A stretch of DNA of 64,000 nucleotides, from positions 120,594 to 184,593 of the forward strand of contig NZ_PSNX01000008.1 of assembly GCF_002930615.1 (NCBI RefSeq), in the 5' to 3' direction. The notes under the pieces are model-generated. The model made no database searches. It was not told where the DNA came from and worked only from the letters and a program-made list of their open reading frames with translations. Source of the stretch: Caldimonas caldifontis. Its GTDB lineage: Bacteria; Pseudomonadota; Gammaproteobacteria; Burkholderiales; Burkholderiaceae_C. Both the position numbers and the translations under genes were made by a program. This document shows positions 7,279-15,417 of the stretch, piece after piece (within the stretch, counting starts at the first letter, position 1; every line of letters begins with the position of its first letter).

Positions 7279-9000
7279 TCACTCGCAGACGAAGCTGTCG
7301 GCGCTTTCCAGGCTGCCCGAGCCGCTGTAGCGCGCCACCCGCGGGTAGGGGCACAGCGGGCGGGTGCGGTCGGCGGCCCAGTCGCCGGGCACTTCGGGGT
7401 TCACGCCGCCCGGGTTGCCGGCGCCGCGGGCGCTGGCCACGATGCGGTCGGGGGCCACTCCTTGTTCCACCCATTGCACCAGCGGCGTGATCACGTCGAA
7501 CTGGTCGGTGGAGGGGCCGCCCGAGCAGTGGTCCATGCCCGGCACGCGGAAGACACGCGCGAAGTTGGAGGCATCGCCGCCGTGGTGGGCGCTCAGTGCG
7601 TCATACCAGCGGGTGGTGTCGTCCACCGAGAAGATGGCGTCCGACACGCCGTGGTACACGAGCATCTTCCCGCCGCGGTTGCGCAGCGTGGACAGGTTGC
7701 TGGCGTTGGGCGGGGTCATGAAGCTCATGGCCGATTCGGTGTAGCTCAGCGAGGTGCTGTGGATGTACTCGTAGAGCGTGTCCACCGGCGTGTTCAGCGC
7801 AAAGGCCGGGCCGTTGAAGCCCACGGGGTTTTCGGGCGGCGCCTTGAAGACGATGCCCACGGCGCCGGAGTCAAGGAAGAGCGGGGCGATGAAGTCCCAG
7901 AAGCCCACGCCGCCAGCGCGCAGGCCGGGGTCGAAGGGGAAGCTCGCGTAGAAGCGCGTGCCGCCGCTGGTGGTGGCACCCGCGAACACCGAGCTGATCA
8001 CGGTCTTCTGGTCCGCGGTGAGGCAGGTGCCGTCGCGCGCGCCGGTGCAGGTGGGCACGTCGCGGTCCAGATCGAAGGCGGCCTGGCAGGCGGTGGTGTC
8101 CTGAACGAGACCGTCTTCGGCGCCATCGAGGGCATCGCAACGCTCGAGCACGGCCTGGGAGACGAGCTGGCGTTCGGCGGGCGTGAAGGCGGTGGACAGG
8201 TCGGCCGGATTGGTCGCCACGGTGGCATAACGCTGGGCGCTCCAGATGTTGGCCACGGCGGCCAGCGGCAGGTTGAAGCCGGGCGCGCCGGCGAGGATGC
8301 CGTCGTAATCCTGCGCGTAGCGGGCCGCCGCCACCATGGCGTGGCGCCCGCCGTTGGAGCAGCCGCCGAAGTAGGACCGATCGGGTGCCTTGCCATAGAC
8401 GCGGCGGATGGCTTCCTTGGCCATGGGGGTGAGCTTGCCCACAGCCTGGTAGCCGTAGTCGAGCCGGGCCTGGGGGTCGAGGCCGAAGGCGGGCGTGCCG
8501 CCGGCATGCCCGGCGTCGGAGCTGAGCACGGCAAAGCCCTGGTGCAGCGCATGGGTGCGCGGCCCGCCACCGAAGCTGCCGGTGGCCGTCACCACGCTGC
8601 CGTCGAGGCCGCCATTGCCCTGGTGGAAGAAGCGGCCGTTCCAGGCCTTGGGCAGGCGCAGCTCGAAGCCGATGGCGTAGGTCGCTCCGTCGATGGGCCC
8701 GGTGCGCTCGAACATGCGGCCCGTGACCCGGCAGTGTTCGGCCACGGCCTCTCCACCCACGGTGAGGGTGCCGGCATCCACGGTGGTGGCCGATGTGATG
8801 GTGGTGTCGGGCAGACTGGCCAGGACAGTGGCCAGGGCGTCGCACTCACCGGTGTAGTTCGCCGGTGTGGCGGCGGTGAGCTGGGGGATGCCGGACGAGG
8901 GCGGATCGTTGCTGCTACCGCCTCCGCAAGCGGCCAGTGCGAGGGTGACTGCGGTCAAGGTGCACGCCGCCGCAGGGCGGCGGGAGGAAGGCTGGCGCAT
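7279..9000 (-). CDS. tannase / feruloyl esterase family protein, lipoprotein
   Basis: Secreted esterase that releases phenolic acids (gallate, ferulate, p-coumarate) from plant esters; the exact substrate is not determined. 573 residues from ATG 9000, with a good GGAGA ribosome-binding site. A lipoprotein signal ends in LALAAC with the lipidated Cys at 25. The catalytic machinery of the tannase family is visible: nucleophile in GCSNGG (Cys214-Ser215), an aspartate near 454 (GVSDAIF), and MDHCSGG with His491-Cys492, the paired cysteines forming the disulfide that ties the triad together (the CS-D-HC motif). The gene points away from the MarR regulator and stands at the head of a hydroxycinnamate catabolic cluster, which suggests ferulate or p-coumarate esters as substrates. 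Confidence 0.92.
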   Translation of the reverse strand: MRQPSSRRPAAACTLTAVTLALAACGGGSSNDPPSSGIPQLTAATPANYTGECDALATVLASLPDTTITSATTVDAGTLTVGGEAVAEHCRVTGRMFERTGPIDGATYAIGFELRLPKAWNGRFFHQGNGGLDGSVVTATGSFGGGPRTHALHQGFAVLSSDAGHAGGTPAFGLDPQARLDYGYQAVGKLTPMAKEAIRRVYGKAPDRSYFGGCSNGGRHAMVAAARYAQDYDGILAGAPGFNLPLAAVANIWSAQRYATVATNPADLSTAFTPAERQLVSQAVLERCDALDGAEDGLVQDTTACQAAFDLDRDVPTCTGARDGTCLTADQKTVISSVFAGATTSGGTRFYASFPFDPGLRAGGVGFWDFIAPLFLDSGAVGIVFKAPPENPVGFNGPAFALNTPVDTLYEYIHSTSLSYTESAMSFMTPPNASNLSTLRNRGGKMLVYHGVSDAIFSVDDTTRWYDALSAHHGGDASNFARVFRVPGMDHCSGGPSTDQFDVITPLVQWVEQGVAPDRIVASARGAGNPGGVNPEVPGDWAADRTRPLCPYPRVARYSGSGSLESADSFVCE

Positions 9001-9177
9001 GGTTTGTCTCCTGCTTGATCTCTGAGGTGAACCGCCTGACAGCTTGCTGCCAGACAATTAGTTAAGTTAATTAATGATGATCAAGTCGTTAGAGCGTGAT
9101 AACCCTAGATAAGCGGCTTCAACTATTCATGCGCTGCACCATTTTCGGGGGTTCGACACGGTGGGCACAATGCAGGC
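9001..9177. promoter_or_regulatory. AT-rich divergent control region between tannase and marR
   Basis: The 177 bases contain an abrupt AT-rich patch (about 9055-9130) with overlapping TTAAGTTAATTAA and GTTAGAGC/ATAACCC sequences, unlike the GC-rich surroundings. TTAATTAA is palindromic. MarR-family dimers usually bind such short AT-rich inverted repeats, so autoregulation and tannase control are likely. For the marR gene a -10-like CACAAT (9166-9171) lies only 6 bases before the ATG at 9178. Confidence 0.45.
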
Positions 9178-9678
9178 ATGGCTTCCAAGCGTCTTTCCCG
9201 CAGCGACACCACCCCGGCTGGCCGGCTTGACGAAGCCCGGCTGCACGATGTGCTGGGCTACCAGATGGCTCAGGCAACGATCGTGAGCAATGCCGTGTTT
9301 GCAGAGCAGGTCGGCCGGCCCTTTGATCTGAGGCCGGTGGAATACACCGTGCTCACGCTCATCGTCGAGAACCCCGGGGGCTCACAGGCGCGGCTGGCAA
9401 GGGCTTTGGCCGTCACCGCGCCGAACATCACCATGTGGATCGACCGGCTGGAATCACGCGGCCTGGTGCGCCGCGAGCAAAGTGCACGCGACCGGCGCTC
9501 CCAGGTGCTGCATGCCACTCAAGAGGGGATCGCGCTCGCGCGTGCGGCGACACAGCGCATTCTGGATGCCGAGCGCCAAGCCCTCGCAGCGCATCTCTCG
9601 GCCGCAGAGCACGCGATCCTGCTCGAGCTGCTGCACAAGGTCGCCTGCGCCCGCGGCGAGCGCTCGGGGGGTGGCTGA
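9178..9678 (+). CDS. MarR family transcriptional regulator
   Basis: 166 residues with a winged helix-turn-helix: recognition region QARLARALAVTAPNITMWIDRLESRGLV, and the wing REQSARDRRSQVLHATQEG with the DxRS/R pattern typical of MarR. It shares with the second MarR of this cluster (17253-17726) the motif LDxxxLxxVLGYQxAQA and LRPVE(Y/F)T, so the two are paralogues. CouR and FerC/FerR-type MarR proteins that bind hydroxycinnamoyl-CoA are the closest functional analogues; that ligand is an inference from context. It lies between the tannase gene and the amidohydrolase gene and probably governs both. No Shine-Dalgarno is seen; a -10-like box is 6 bases upstream. Confidence 0.9.
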   Translation: MASKRLSRSDTTPAGRLDEARLHDVLGYQMAQATIVSNAVFAEQVGRPFDLRPVEYTVLTLIVENPGGSQARLARALAVTAPNITMWIDRLESRGLVRREQSARDRRSQVLHATQEGIALARAATQRILDAERQALAAHLSAAEHAILLELLHKVACARGERSGGG

Positions 9679-9684
9679 GCGCCT

Positions 9685-10548
9685 TCAGCCCAGGCCCAGC
9701 AGCCGCTGCGCGTTGGCCTTGAGGATGAGCGGCTTGACCTCGTCACGGAAGCCCGCTTCCTCGAAGTCCTTCATCCAGCGGTCGGGTGTGATCAGCGGGT
9801 AGTCGCTGCCAAAGAGCACGCGGTCCTTCAGCAGGGTGTTGGCGTACTGCACCAGCTGGGCCGGGAAGTACTTGGGGCTCCAGCCCGAGAGGTCGATCCA
9901 GACGTTGGGCTTGTGCATGGCCACGCTCAGGGCCTCGTCCTGCCAGGGCCAGGACGGGTGGGCGATGACGATCTGCATGTCGGGGAAGTTGATCGCCACG
10001 TCGTCCAGGTGCATGGGGTTGGAGTACTCCAGCCGCAGCCCGCCGCCGCAACGCATGCCCGAGCCGATGCCGGAGTGGCCACTGTGGAAGATGGCCGGCA
10101 TCTTGTGCTCGGCAATCACTTCATAAAGGGGCCAGGCCATGCGGTCGTAGGGGTGGAAGCCCTGCACCGTGGGGTGGAACTTGAAGCCCTTGACGCCGTG
10201 CTCTTCGATCAGCTTGCGCGCCTCGCGCGCGCCCATCTTGCCCTTGTGCGGGTCCACGGAGGCGAAGGCGATCATGATGTCGCTGTTCTTCCGGGCGGCC
10301 TCGGCAATCTCCTCATTGGGGATGCGACGGCGGCCGAGCTGGGCCTCGGCATCGACCATGAACATCACCAGGCCGATGTTGCGCTCGCGGTAGTAGGCGA
10401 TGCTCTCGTCGATGGTGGGGCGCCGGCTGGAGCGGAAGTATTTGTCGGCGGCGCGGTCGTACTCCTCGCCGTAGCTGTCGTAGGGGTTCCAGCAAGACAC
10501 CTCGGCATGGGTGTGGATGTCGATGGCGATGAGGTTCTCGGTCTTCAC
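9685..10548 (-). CDS. amidohydrolase-family hydrolase, CouO-like (4-hydroxyphenyl-beta-ketoacyl-CoA hydrolase candidate)
   Basis: Amidohydrolase_2 (PF04909) TIM-barrel protein, 287 residues from GTG 10548. Metal-binding motif DIHTHAE is near the N-terminus, HSGHSGIGSG in the middle, IVIAHPSWPW and FGSDYPL (metal Asp) towards the C-terminus. In the couLMNO pathway of Rhodococcus the amidohydrolase CouO cleaves the beta-ketoacyl-CoA of p-coumarate/ferulate, and this gene stands with the same partners: ligase, crotonase, SDR and MarR. GTG 10548 was preferred because GGAG lies 9 bases upstream; an ATG at 10587 has no ribosome-binding site and would lie in the AT-rich control region. It is divergent from the crotonase gene. 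Confidence 0.82.
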   Translation of the reverse strand: MKTENLIAIDIHTHAEVSCWNPYDSYGEEYDRAADKYFRSSRRPTIDESIAYYRERNIGLVMFMVDAEAQLGRRRIPNEEIAEAARKNSDIMIAFASVDPHKGKMGAREARKLIEEHGVKGFKFHPTVQGFHPYDRMAWPLYEVIAEHKMPAIFHSGHSGIGSGMRCGGGLRLEYSNPMHLDDVAINFPDMQIVIAHPSWPWQDEALSVAMHKPNVWIDLSGWSPKYFPAQLVQYANTLLKDRVLFGSDYPLITPDRWMKDFEEAGFRDEVKPLILKANAQRLLGLG

Positions 10549-10786
10549 GGACGGGCTCCAGGCAGGGGCTGGAATAATTATAGTCATTAACTACTTTGGG
10601 GAGCCTGTTGATCGTACGGCCGGGCGGCCTTGCCAGCCGGTGAAACCCCGCCGCTCACCCGGAAATGCCTGGGAAATCCCTGATACCTGAGCCGTAGTTC
10701 CTCACCTCCAGGCTTCATTCTGAGGGTAAACCCTTGATCCCCGAACAGGGTAATTGATTATTCTTCTTAACCAATTGATCGACATC
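10549..10786. promoter_or_regulatory. divergent control region with 21-bp-spaced AATTGAT repeats
   Basis: Between the amidohydrolase and crotonase genes are two AT-rich patches. Near 10574-10598 is ATAATTATAGTCATTAACTA. At 10752-10758 and 10773-10779 stand two exact copies of AATTGAT, 21 bases (two helical turns) apart, ending 8 bases before the crotonase ATG. Such same-face repeats are expected of an operator, most simply for one of the two MarR regulators of the cluster. The region between is GC-rich and holds no gene. Confidence 0.5.
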
Positions 10787-11602
10787 ATGCCCATGCCTTC
10801 CGAGACTTCCTCCAACGCCGTGCTGGCCGCCCTCGATCTGCTCAAGATCGAGCACGACGGCCCGGTGACCCATGTGCGCCTGAACCGCCCGGCCAAGCGC
10901 AATGCCATCAGCGACACCCTGGTGGCCCAGCTCCATACCTGCTTCATCCACCTGCCCGACAGCACGCGCGCCGTGGTGCTCAGCGCAGAAGGTGAGCACT
11001 TCTGCGCCGGGCTGGACCTGTCCGAGCTGTCCGAGCGCAGCGTGGCCGAAGGCGTCGAGCATTCGCGCGGCTGGCACGCGGCCTTCGAGCAGATCCAGTT
11101 CGGCCGGGTGCCGGTGGTGGCGGTCCTGCACGGTGCGGTGGTGGGCGGAGGCCTGGAGCTGGCCAGCGCGGCCCACATCCGGGTGGCGGAGGACTCCGCC
11201 TTCTACGGTCTGCCCGAGGGGCAACGGGGTCTGTTCGTGGGCGGGGGCGGCTCTGCGCGCGTGCCGCGGCTGATCGGCTTCTCGCGCATGACCGACATGA
11301 TGCTCACCGGCCGCGTGCTCGACGCCGACGAGGGGCAGGAGATCGGTCTGTCGCACTACCGCGTGGGGCCGGGTCAGGGGGTGGCCAAGGCGATGGAGCT
11401 GGCACGCAAGATCGCCAGCAATGCGCCGCTGTCGAACTTCGCGGTGATGCACGCCCTGCCGCGCATCGCCGAGATGTCGCAGGCCCAGGGGCTCTTCGTC
11501 GAGTCGCTCACCGCGGCCATCGCCCAGGGCGATCCGGCGGCCAAGGATCGCATGCGGGCCTTCCTGGAAGGCAAGGCAGGCAAGGTGGGCAAGTCGTCAT
11601 GA
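10787..11602 (+). CDS. crotonase-fold enoyl-CoA hydratase (hydroxycinnamoyl-CoA hydratase candidate)
   Basis: 271 residues from ATG 10787 (another ATG at 10793; a TTG further up is unlikely). Crotonase signature regions are present: LNRPAKRNAISDTLV, then GEHFCAGLDLSEL (first oxyanion-hole strand) and AVVGGGLELASAAHIRVAEDSAFYGLPEGQRGLFVGGGG (second oxyanion hole and helix). In the CoA-dependent route it would hydrate feruloyl- or p-coumaroyl-CoA to the beta-hydroxyacyl-CoA. Because a dehydrogenase (SDR) and a beta-ketoacyl-CoA hydrolase candidate are next to it, simple hydratase (CouM-like) is favoured over the hydratase/lyase (Ech) that releases vanillin. It ends in an ATGA overlap with the ligase gene. 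No good Shine-Dalgarno is visible. Confidence 0.85.
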   Translation: MPMPSETSSNAVLAALDLLKIEHDGPVTHVRLNRPAKRNAISDTLVAQLHTCFIHLPDSTRAVVLSAEGEHFCAGLDLSELSERSVAEGVEHSRGWHAAFEQIQFGRVPVVAVLHGAVVGGGLELASAAHIRVAEDSAFYGLPEGQRGLFVGGGGSARVPRLIGFSRMTDMMLTGRVLDADEGQEIGLSHYRVGPGQGVAKAMELARKIASNAPLSNFAVMHALPRIAEMSQAQGLFVESLTAAIAQGDPAAKDRMRAFLEGKAGKVGKSS

Positions 11603-13476
11603 CACGCTATCGCGCCACGCCCGTGGGGGGCTGTGTGTCGGCCACCCTGGAGCAACGTCCCGACGGGAGCATCGTGCTGCGCTCGACGGAGGCTTTGCAA
11701 CCCTATCCGGCCCGCCTGACCGACCGCCTGGAGCATTGGGCCCGTGTGGCGCCCGACCGCACCCTGGTGGCCCAGCGCGAGCGGCTGCCCGATGGCGCCC
11801 GCGGCGCATGGCGTCACATCAGCTATGACCAGATGCTGGCGCGTGTGCAGTCGGTGGGTCAGGCCCTGGTGGAGCGGGGACTGTCGCCCGAGCGACCCGT
11901 GGCCATCCTGTCCGACAACGACCTGGAGCACCTCACCCTCGCGCTGGGCGCAATGTGGGTGGGCATTCCTTACACGCCGATCTCGCCGGCCTACTCGCTG
12001 GTCTCCCAGGACTTCGGCAAGCTGCGTCACATCTTCCAGACCACCACCCCTGGGCTGGTGTTCGCCTCTGATGCGCGCTATGGCCGTGCCATCGAGGCCG
12101 TGGCCGGTCCGGACGTGGAGGTGGTTCTCACGGAGGGCGGTCTCGATGGCCGGCGTGTCACGCCCTTTGCCGCGCTCGTCGACACCGCACCCGGCGCCGA
12201 GGCCGAGGCGGCACATGCCCAGGTCGGCCCCGACACGATCGTGAAGTTCCTCTTCACCTCGGGCTCGACCAAGGCCCCCAAGGGGGTGGTCAACACCCAG
12301 CGCATGATCTGCGCCAACCAGCAGATGAAGCGTCAGGCCTTCCCGTTCCTGGCCGACGAGCCGCCGGTCTTCGTGGACTGGCTGCCCTGGAACCACACCT
12401 TCGGCGGCAACCACAACACGGGGCTCACGATCTACAACGGCGGCACGCTTTACATTGACGAAGGCAAGCCCACGGCGGCCGGCATCGCCGAGACGCTGCG
12501 CAACCTGCGCGAGATCTCACCGACGATGTACTTCAACGTGCCCAAGGGCTTCGAGGAGATCGCCGCGGCGATGGAGGACGATGCGGTGCTGCGCGAGTCG
12601 CTGTTCCGCAAGGTCAAGGCCTTCATGTTCGCCGGCGCCGGACTCAGTCAGGCGGTGTGGGACCAGCTCGACCGTCTGGGCGAGCGCACCGTGGGCGAAC
12701 GCATCCCGATGTTCACCGGCCTGGGCATGACCGAGACCGCGCCCTCATGCACCTTTGCGCTCAAGGCGGGCGAGGTGCGCTCGGGCCACATCGGGCTGCC
12801 TTGCCCCGGCGTGGAGGTGAAGCTGGTGCCCGATGGCGATGCCCGCTATGGCAAGACCGAGATCCGTTTCCGTGGGCCCAACGTGATGCCCGGGTACTGG
12901 CGCCAGCCGGGGTTGAGTGCCGAGGCTTTCGATGAGGAAGGCTACTACCGCACCGGCGATGCCGTGAAGTGGGTGGACCCGCACGACCCGCAGAAGGGAC
13001 TGCTCTTCGACGGACGCATCGCCGAGGACTTCAAGCTCTCCACCGGCACCTTCGTGAGCGTGGGTCCGCTGCGCGCGAAGATCATCGCGCTGGGCGCCCC
13101 CTGTGTGCAGGACGCGGTGATCACCGGCCTGAACCGCGACGAGGTCGGCATGCTGGTGTTCCCTCGCGTGGACGAGTGCCGCAAGCTGGCCGGACTGGGC
13201 GCACACGTGCCGGCACCGGAGGTGCTGCACCACCCGGCGGTGCGCGAGTTCTTCCAGACACTGACCGATCGTCTGTGGCGGGACGGCACCGGCAGTGCGA
13301 ACCGGGTGGCGCGTGCGCACGTGCTGGTCGAGCCGCCTTCCATCGACAAGGGCGAGATCACCGACAAGGGCTCGATCAACCAGCGTGCCGTGCTCAGCTG
13401 CCGCGAGGCGCTGGTCGAGGCGCTGTACCGCGGCGAGGCCGCCGACCCCTACGTGATCCTTCCCCGCAAGGACTGA
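11599..13476 (+). CDS. feruloyl-CoA synthase (AMP-forming)
   Basis: ANL-superfamily ligase, 625 residues, converting ferulate/p-coumarate plus ATP and CoA into the CoA thioester in the cytoplasm. The P-loop motif FTSGSTKAPKG is at about 218-228, the A5 motif FTGLGMTETAPS near 375, the A8 region GYYRTGDAVKW and RIAEDFKLSTGTFV, and the A10 lysine in DKGSINQRAV near residue 592. The unusual long insert between A8 and A10 and the start SATLEQRPDGSIVLRSTEAL are typical of the bacterial feruloyl-CoA synthase group rather than of acetyl-CoA synthetases. Translation is coupled to the crotonase gene (4-base overlap). Activity on other hydroxycinnamates is likely but not shown. Confidence 0.9.
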   Translation: MTRYRATPVGGCVSATLEQRPDGSIVLRSTEALQPYPARLTDRLEHWARVAPDRTLVAQRERLPDGARGAWRHISYDQMLARVQSVGQALVERGLSPERPVAILSDNDLEHLTLALGAMWVGIPYTPISPAYSLVSQDFGKLRHIFQTTTPGLVFASDARYGRAIEAVAGPDVEVVLTEGGLDGRRVTPFAALVDTAPGAEAEAAHAQVGPDTIVKFLFTSGSTKAPKGVVNTQRMICANQQMKRQAFPFLADEPPVFVDWLPWNHTFGGNHNTGLTIYNGGTLYIDEGKPTAAGIAETLRNLREISPTMYFNVPKGFEEIAAAMEDDAVLRESLFRKVKAFMFAGAGLSQAVWDQLDRLGERTVGERIPMFTGLGMTETAPSCTFALKAGEVRSGHIGLPCPGVEVKLVPDGDARYGKTEIRFRGPNVMPGYWRQPGLSAEAFDEEGYYRTGDAVKWVDPHDPQKGLLFDGRIAEDFKLSTGTFVSVGPLRAKIIALGAPCVQDAVITGLNRDEVGMLVFPRVDECRKLAGLGAHVPAPEVLHHPAVREFFQTLTDRLWRDGTGSANRVARAHVLVEPPSIDKGEITDKGSINQRAVLSCREALVEALYRGEAADPYVILPRKD

Positions 13477-13487
13477 CAGGACCGACG

Positions 13488-14252
13488 ATGAAGATTTCCG
13501 CAATGGCTGCACTGGTGACGGGTGGAGGCTCGGGCCTGGGCGCCGAGACAGCCCGAGAACTCGCCCGCCAGGGGGCGAAGGTGGCGGTGCTCGACATCAA
13601 CGAGGCTGCGGCAAAGGCCGTGGCGGCCGAGATCGGCGGCCTGGCCCTGCGTTGCGACATCACCGATACCGCGAGCGTGAATGCGGCGCTGGACGCTGCG
13701 AGCGAGGCCCATGGCCCGGCGCGCGTGCTGATGAACGTCGCGGGCATCGGCGGAGCGCGGCGGCTCGTCGGCAAGGACGGCACGCCCATGCCCATCGAGG
13801 ACTTCCAGCGCATCGTGAACGTCAACCTGGTGGGCACCTTCAATGTGATCCGCCTGACGGCCGCCCGGATGCTCAAGCTCGACCCGATGGACGATGGGGA
13901 GCGTGGCGTGATCGTGAACACCGCCTCCGTCGCGGCCTACGATGGCCAGGTGGGCCAGGAGGCCTACGCGGCGTCCAAGGGCGGCATCGTCTCCCTCACG
14001 CTGCCGCTGGCGCGCGACCTGGCGCAGTTCGGCGTGCGCGTGTGCACCATCGCGCCGGGGCTTTTCCTCACGCCGCTGCTGCATGAACTGCCCCAGGAGG
14101 TGCAGCAATCGCTGGCCGCCTCCATCCCGTTCCCGAAGCGCCTGGGCAAGCCCGAGGAGTTCGCCCAGCTTGCTTCGCACATCGTGACCAACGCCTCGCT
14201 CAACGGCGAGGTCATCCGTCTGGACGGCGCCCTGCGCCTGCCACCGCGCTGA
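13488..14252 (+). CDS. SDR family 3-hydroxyacyl-CoA dehydrogenase candidate
   Basis: Classical short-chain dehydrogenase, 254 residues. NAD-binding TGGGSGLG is at residues 11-18, an acidic residue ends beta2 (VAVLDIN) indicating NAD rather than NADP, NVAGIGG follows, and the catalytic Ser, Tyr160 and Lys164 (YAASK) are present. The sequence TIAPGLFLTPLLHELP and the GTPMPIEDFQRIVNVNL stretch are typical of 17beta-HSD10/short-chain hydroxyacyl-CoA dehydrogenases. In the pathway it would oxidise the beta-hydroxyacyl-CoA formed by the crotonase (CouN role). It starts 11 bases after the ligase gene, clearly in the same operon. Confidence 0.88.
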   Translation: MKISAMAALVTGGGSGLGAETARELARQGAKVAVLDINEAAAKAVAAEIGGLALRCDITDTASVNAALDAASEAHGPARVLMNVAGIGGARRLVGKDGTPMPIEDFQRIVNVNLVGTFNVIRLTAARMLKLDPMDDGERGVIVNTASVAAYDGQVGQEAYAASKGGIVSLTLPLARDLAQFGVRVCTIAPGLFLTPLLHELPQEVQQSLAASIPFPKRLGKPEEFAQLASHIVTNASLNGEVIRLDGALRLPPR

Positions 14253-14300
14253 GGGCAGCCGCCCTTCCCTGATCGACCCCACCCACAGAGGAGACACATC

Positions 14301-15287
14301 ATGATCGATCGCAGACAGTTCCTGGCCTATGGCGGCGCCGCGGCGGCCGCTGGCTTCGGTCTGGCGCCCGGCCTGAGCCTGGCCCAGGCCATCGACACCG
14401 CACGCGTGCTGTGCGGCTTCCCGGCTGGCGGCACCACCGATGCCGTGTCGCGTCGCGTGGCCGACAAGCTGCGCGGCAGCTACGCCCGTGTGGCCGTGGT
14501 CGAGAACAAGCCGGGCGCCGGTGGCCGCATCGCCGTGGAGGAGTTGCGCCGCAGCCCCAACGACGGCGCCCATTTGCTGCTCACGCCAGCGGCCATGATC
14601 ACGTTGTACCCCCACATCTATCGTTCGCTGCCCTACAAGCCCGAGGATGTGACCCCGGTGTGCACCGCGGGCACCATCGTCTTCGGCTTTGGCGTGGGCC
14701 CGGCCGTGCCCGAGTCCGTCAAGGACATCAAGAGTTACCTGGAATGGGCCAAGGCCAACCCGACCGGGGCCAACTACGGCTCGCCGGGCGCAGGGTCGCC
14801 GCCGCACTTCCTGGGGGCCCTGCTGTCCAAGGAGAGCGGCGTGGCGCTCAACCATGTGCCCTACCGCGGCTCGGCGCCTGGCATCCAGGACTTGCTGGGG
14901 GGCCAGGTGGCCTCCTTCTCGTCCCCCGTGGGCGACTACCTGCCCCATCTGGGCACGGGCCGCCTGCGCCTGCTCGCCACCTCGGGCGCCACGCGCTCTC
15001 GCTTTGCGCCCAACGTGCCCACCTACACCGAGCAGGGCTTCAAGGCGCTGGAGATGAGCGAGTGGTACGGCTTCTTCCTGCCGGGCCAGGCCTCGGCAGA
15101 AGTGACGCAGCGTGCGGCCCAGGCCATCAAGGCGGCGGTGAGTGCGCCCGATGTGATCGAAGCTTTCGCTCAACTGGGCGTGGAGGCCGGCGCCAACACC
15201 CCGGCCGAGCTGGCCGCCGCCGTCAAGCGCGAGAACGCGGCCTGGGGGCCGATCGTCACGCGTGTGGGCTTCACACCGGAGGCCTGA
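14301..15287 (+). CDS. tripartite tricarboxylate transporter substrate-binding protein (Bug/TctC family)
   Basis: 328-residue periplasmic solute receptor. The N-terminus MIDRRQFLAYGGAAAAAGFG is a Tat signal (RRQFL) with cleavage after LSLAQA. The Bug fold is marked by FPAGGTTDAVSRRVADKL, VENKPGAGGRIAVEELRRSP and HVPYRGSAPGIQDLLGGQV. Such receptors bind small carboxylates; located between the SDR and the acyl-CoA dehydrogenase of a hydroxycinnamate cluster, ferulate, p-coumarate or a dihydro form is the natural guess. No TctA/TctB membrane genes are here, as is usual for the large Bug families of Burkholderiales. The AGAGGAGAC ribosome-binding site is strong. Confidence 0.9.
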   Translation: MIDRRQFLAYGGAAAAAGFGLAPGLSLAQAIDTARVLCGFPAGGTTDAVSRRVADKLRGSYARVAVVENKPGAGGRIAVEELRRSPNDGAHLLLTPAAMITLYPHIYRSLPYKPEDVTPVCTAGTIVFGFGVGPAVPESVKDIKSYLEWAKANPTGANYGSPGAGSPPHFLGALLSKESGVALNHVPYRGSAPGIQDLLGGQVASFSSPVGDYLPHLGTGRLRLLATSGATRSRFAPNVPTYTEQGFKALEMSEWYGFFLPGQASAEVTQRAAQAIKAAVSAPDVIEAFAQLGVEAGANTPAELAAAVKRENAAWGPIVTRVGFTPEA

Positions 15288-15306
15288 GGGCCCACGGACC
15301 ACCCCC

Positions 15307-15375
15307 GACGCGCTTCGCGCGCCCCCTTCGAGGGGGCGACACCCGCGGACCGGCGAAGCCGGATCCGCGGTGTCT
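15307..15375. repeat. REP-like intergenic palindromic element
   Basis: Three inverted repeats in a row: CGCGC/GCGCG around TTC (15309-15321), CCCCCT/AGGGGG around TCG (15322-15336), and a long imperfect one from ACACCCGCGGA to TCCGCGGTGT around the GCCGG/CCGGC-GAA loop (15339-15373). The organisation is that of repetitive extragenic palindromes common in Comamonadaceae/Rubrivivax-type genomes. Only one copy is in this window, so repetitiveness is inferred. It separates the Bug receptor gene from the acyl-CoA dehydrogenase gene and may attenuate or stabilise the transcript. Confidence 0.6.
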
Positions 15376-15417
15376 GCTGGCAAGAAGCGCCCAAGCATTT
15401 CGAGAATCCTGTTACCG

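Noticed and set aside
7051..9018. 655-codon plus-strand frame opposite the tannase gene
   Set aside because: Tannase has signal peptide, catalytic motifs and ribosome-binding site; the opposite frame is Gly/Val/His-rich without motifs.
13449..15398. 649-codon minus-strand frame across the SDR and Bug receptor genes
   Set aside because: Covers two well-identified genes in an operon; no independent support.
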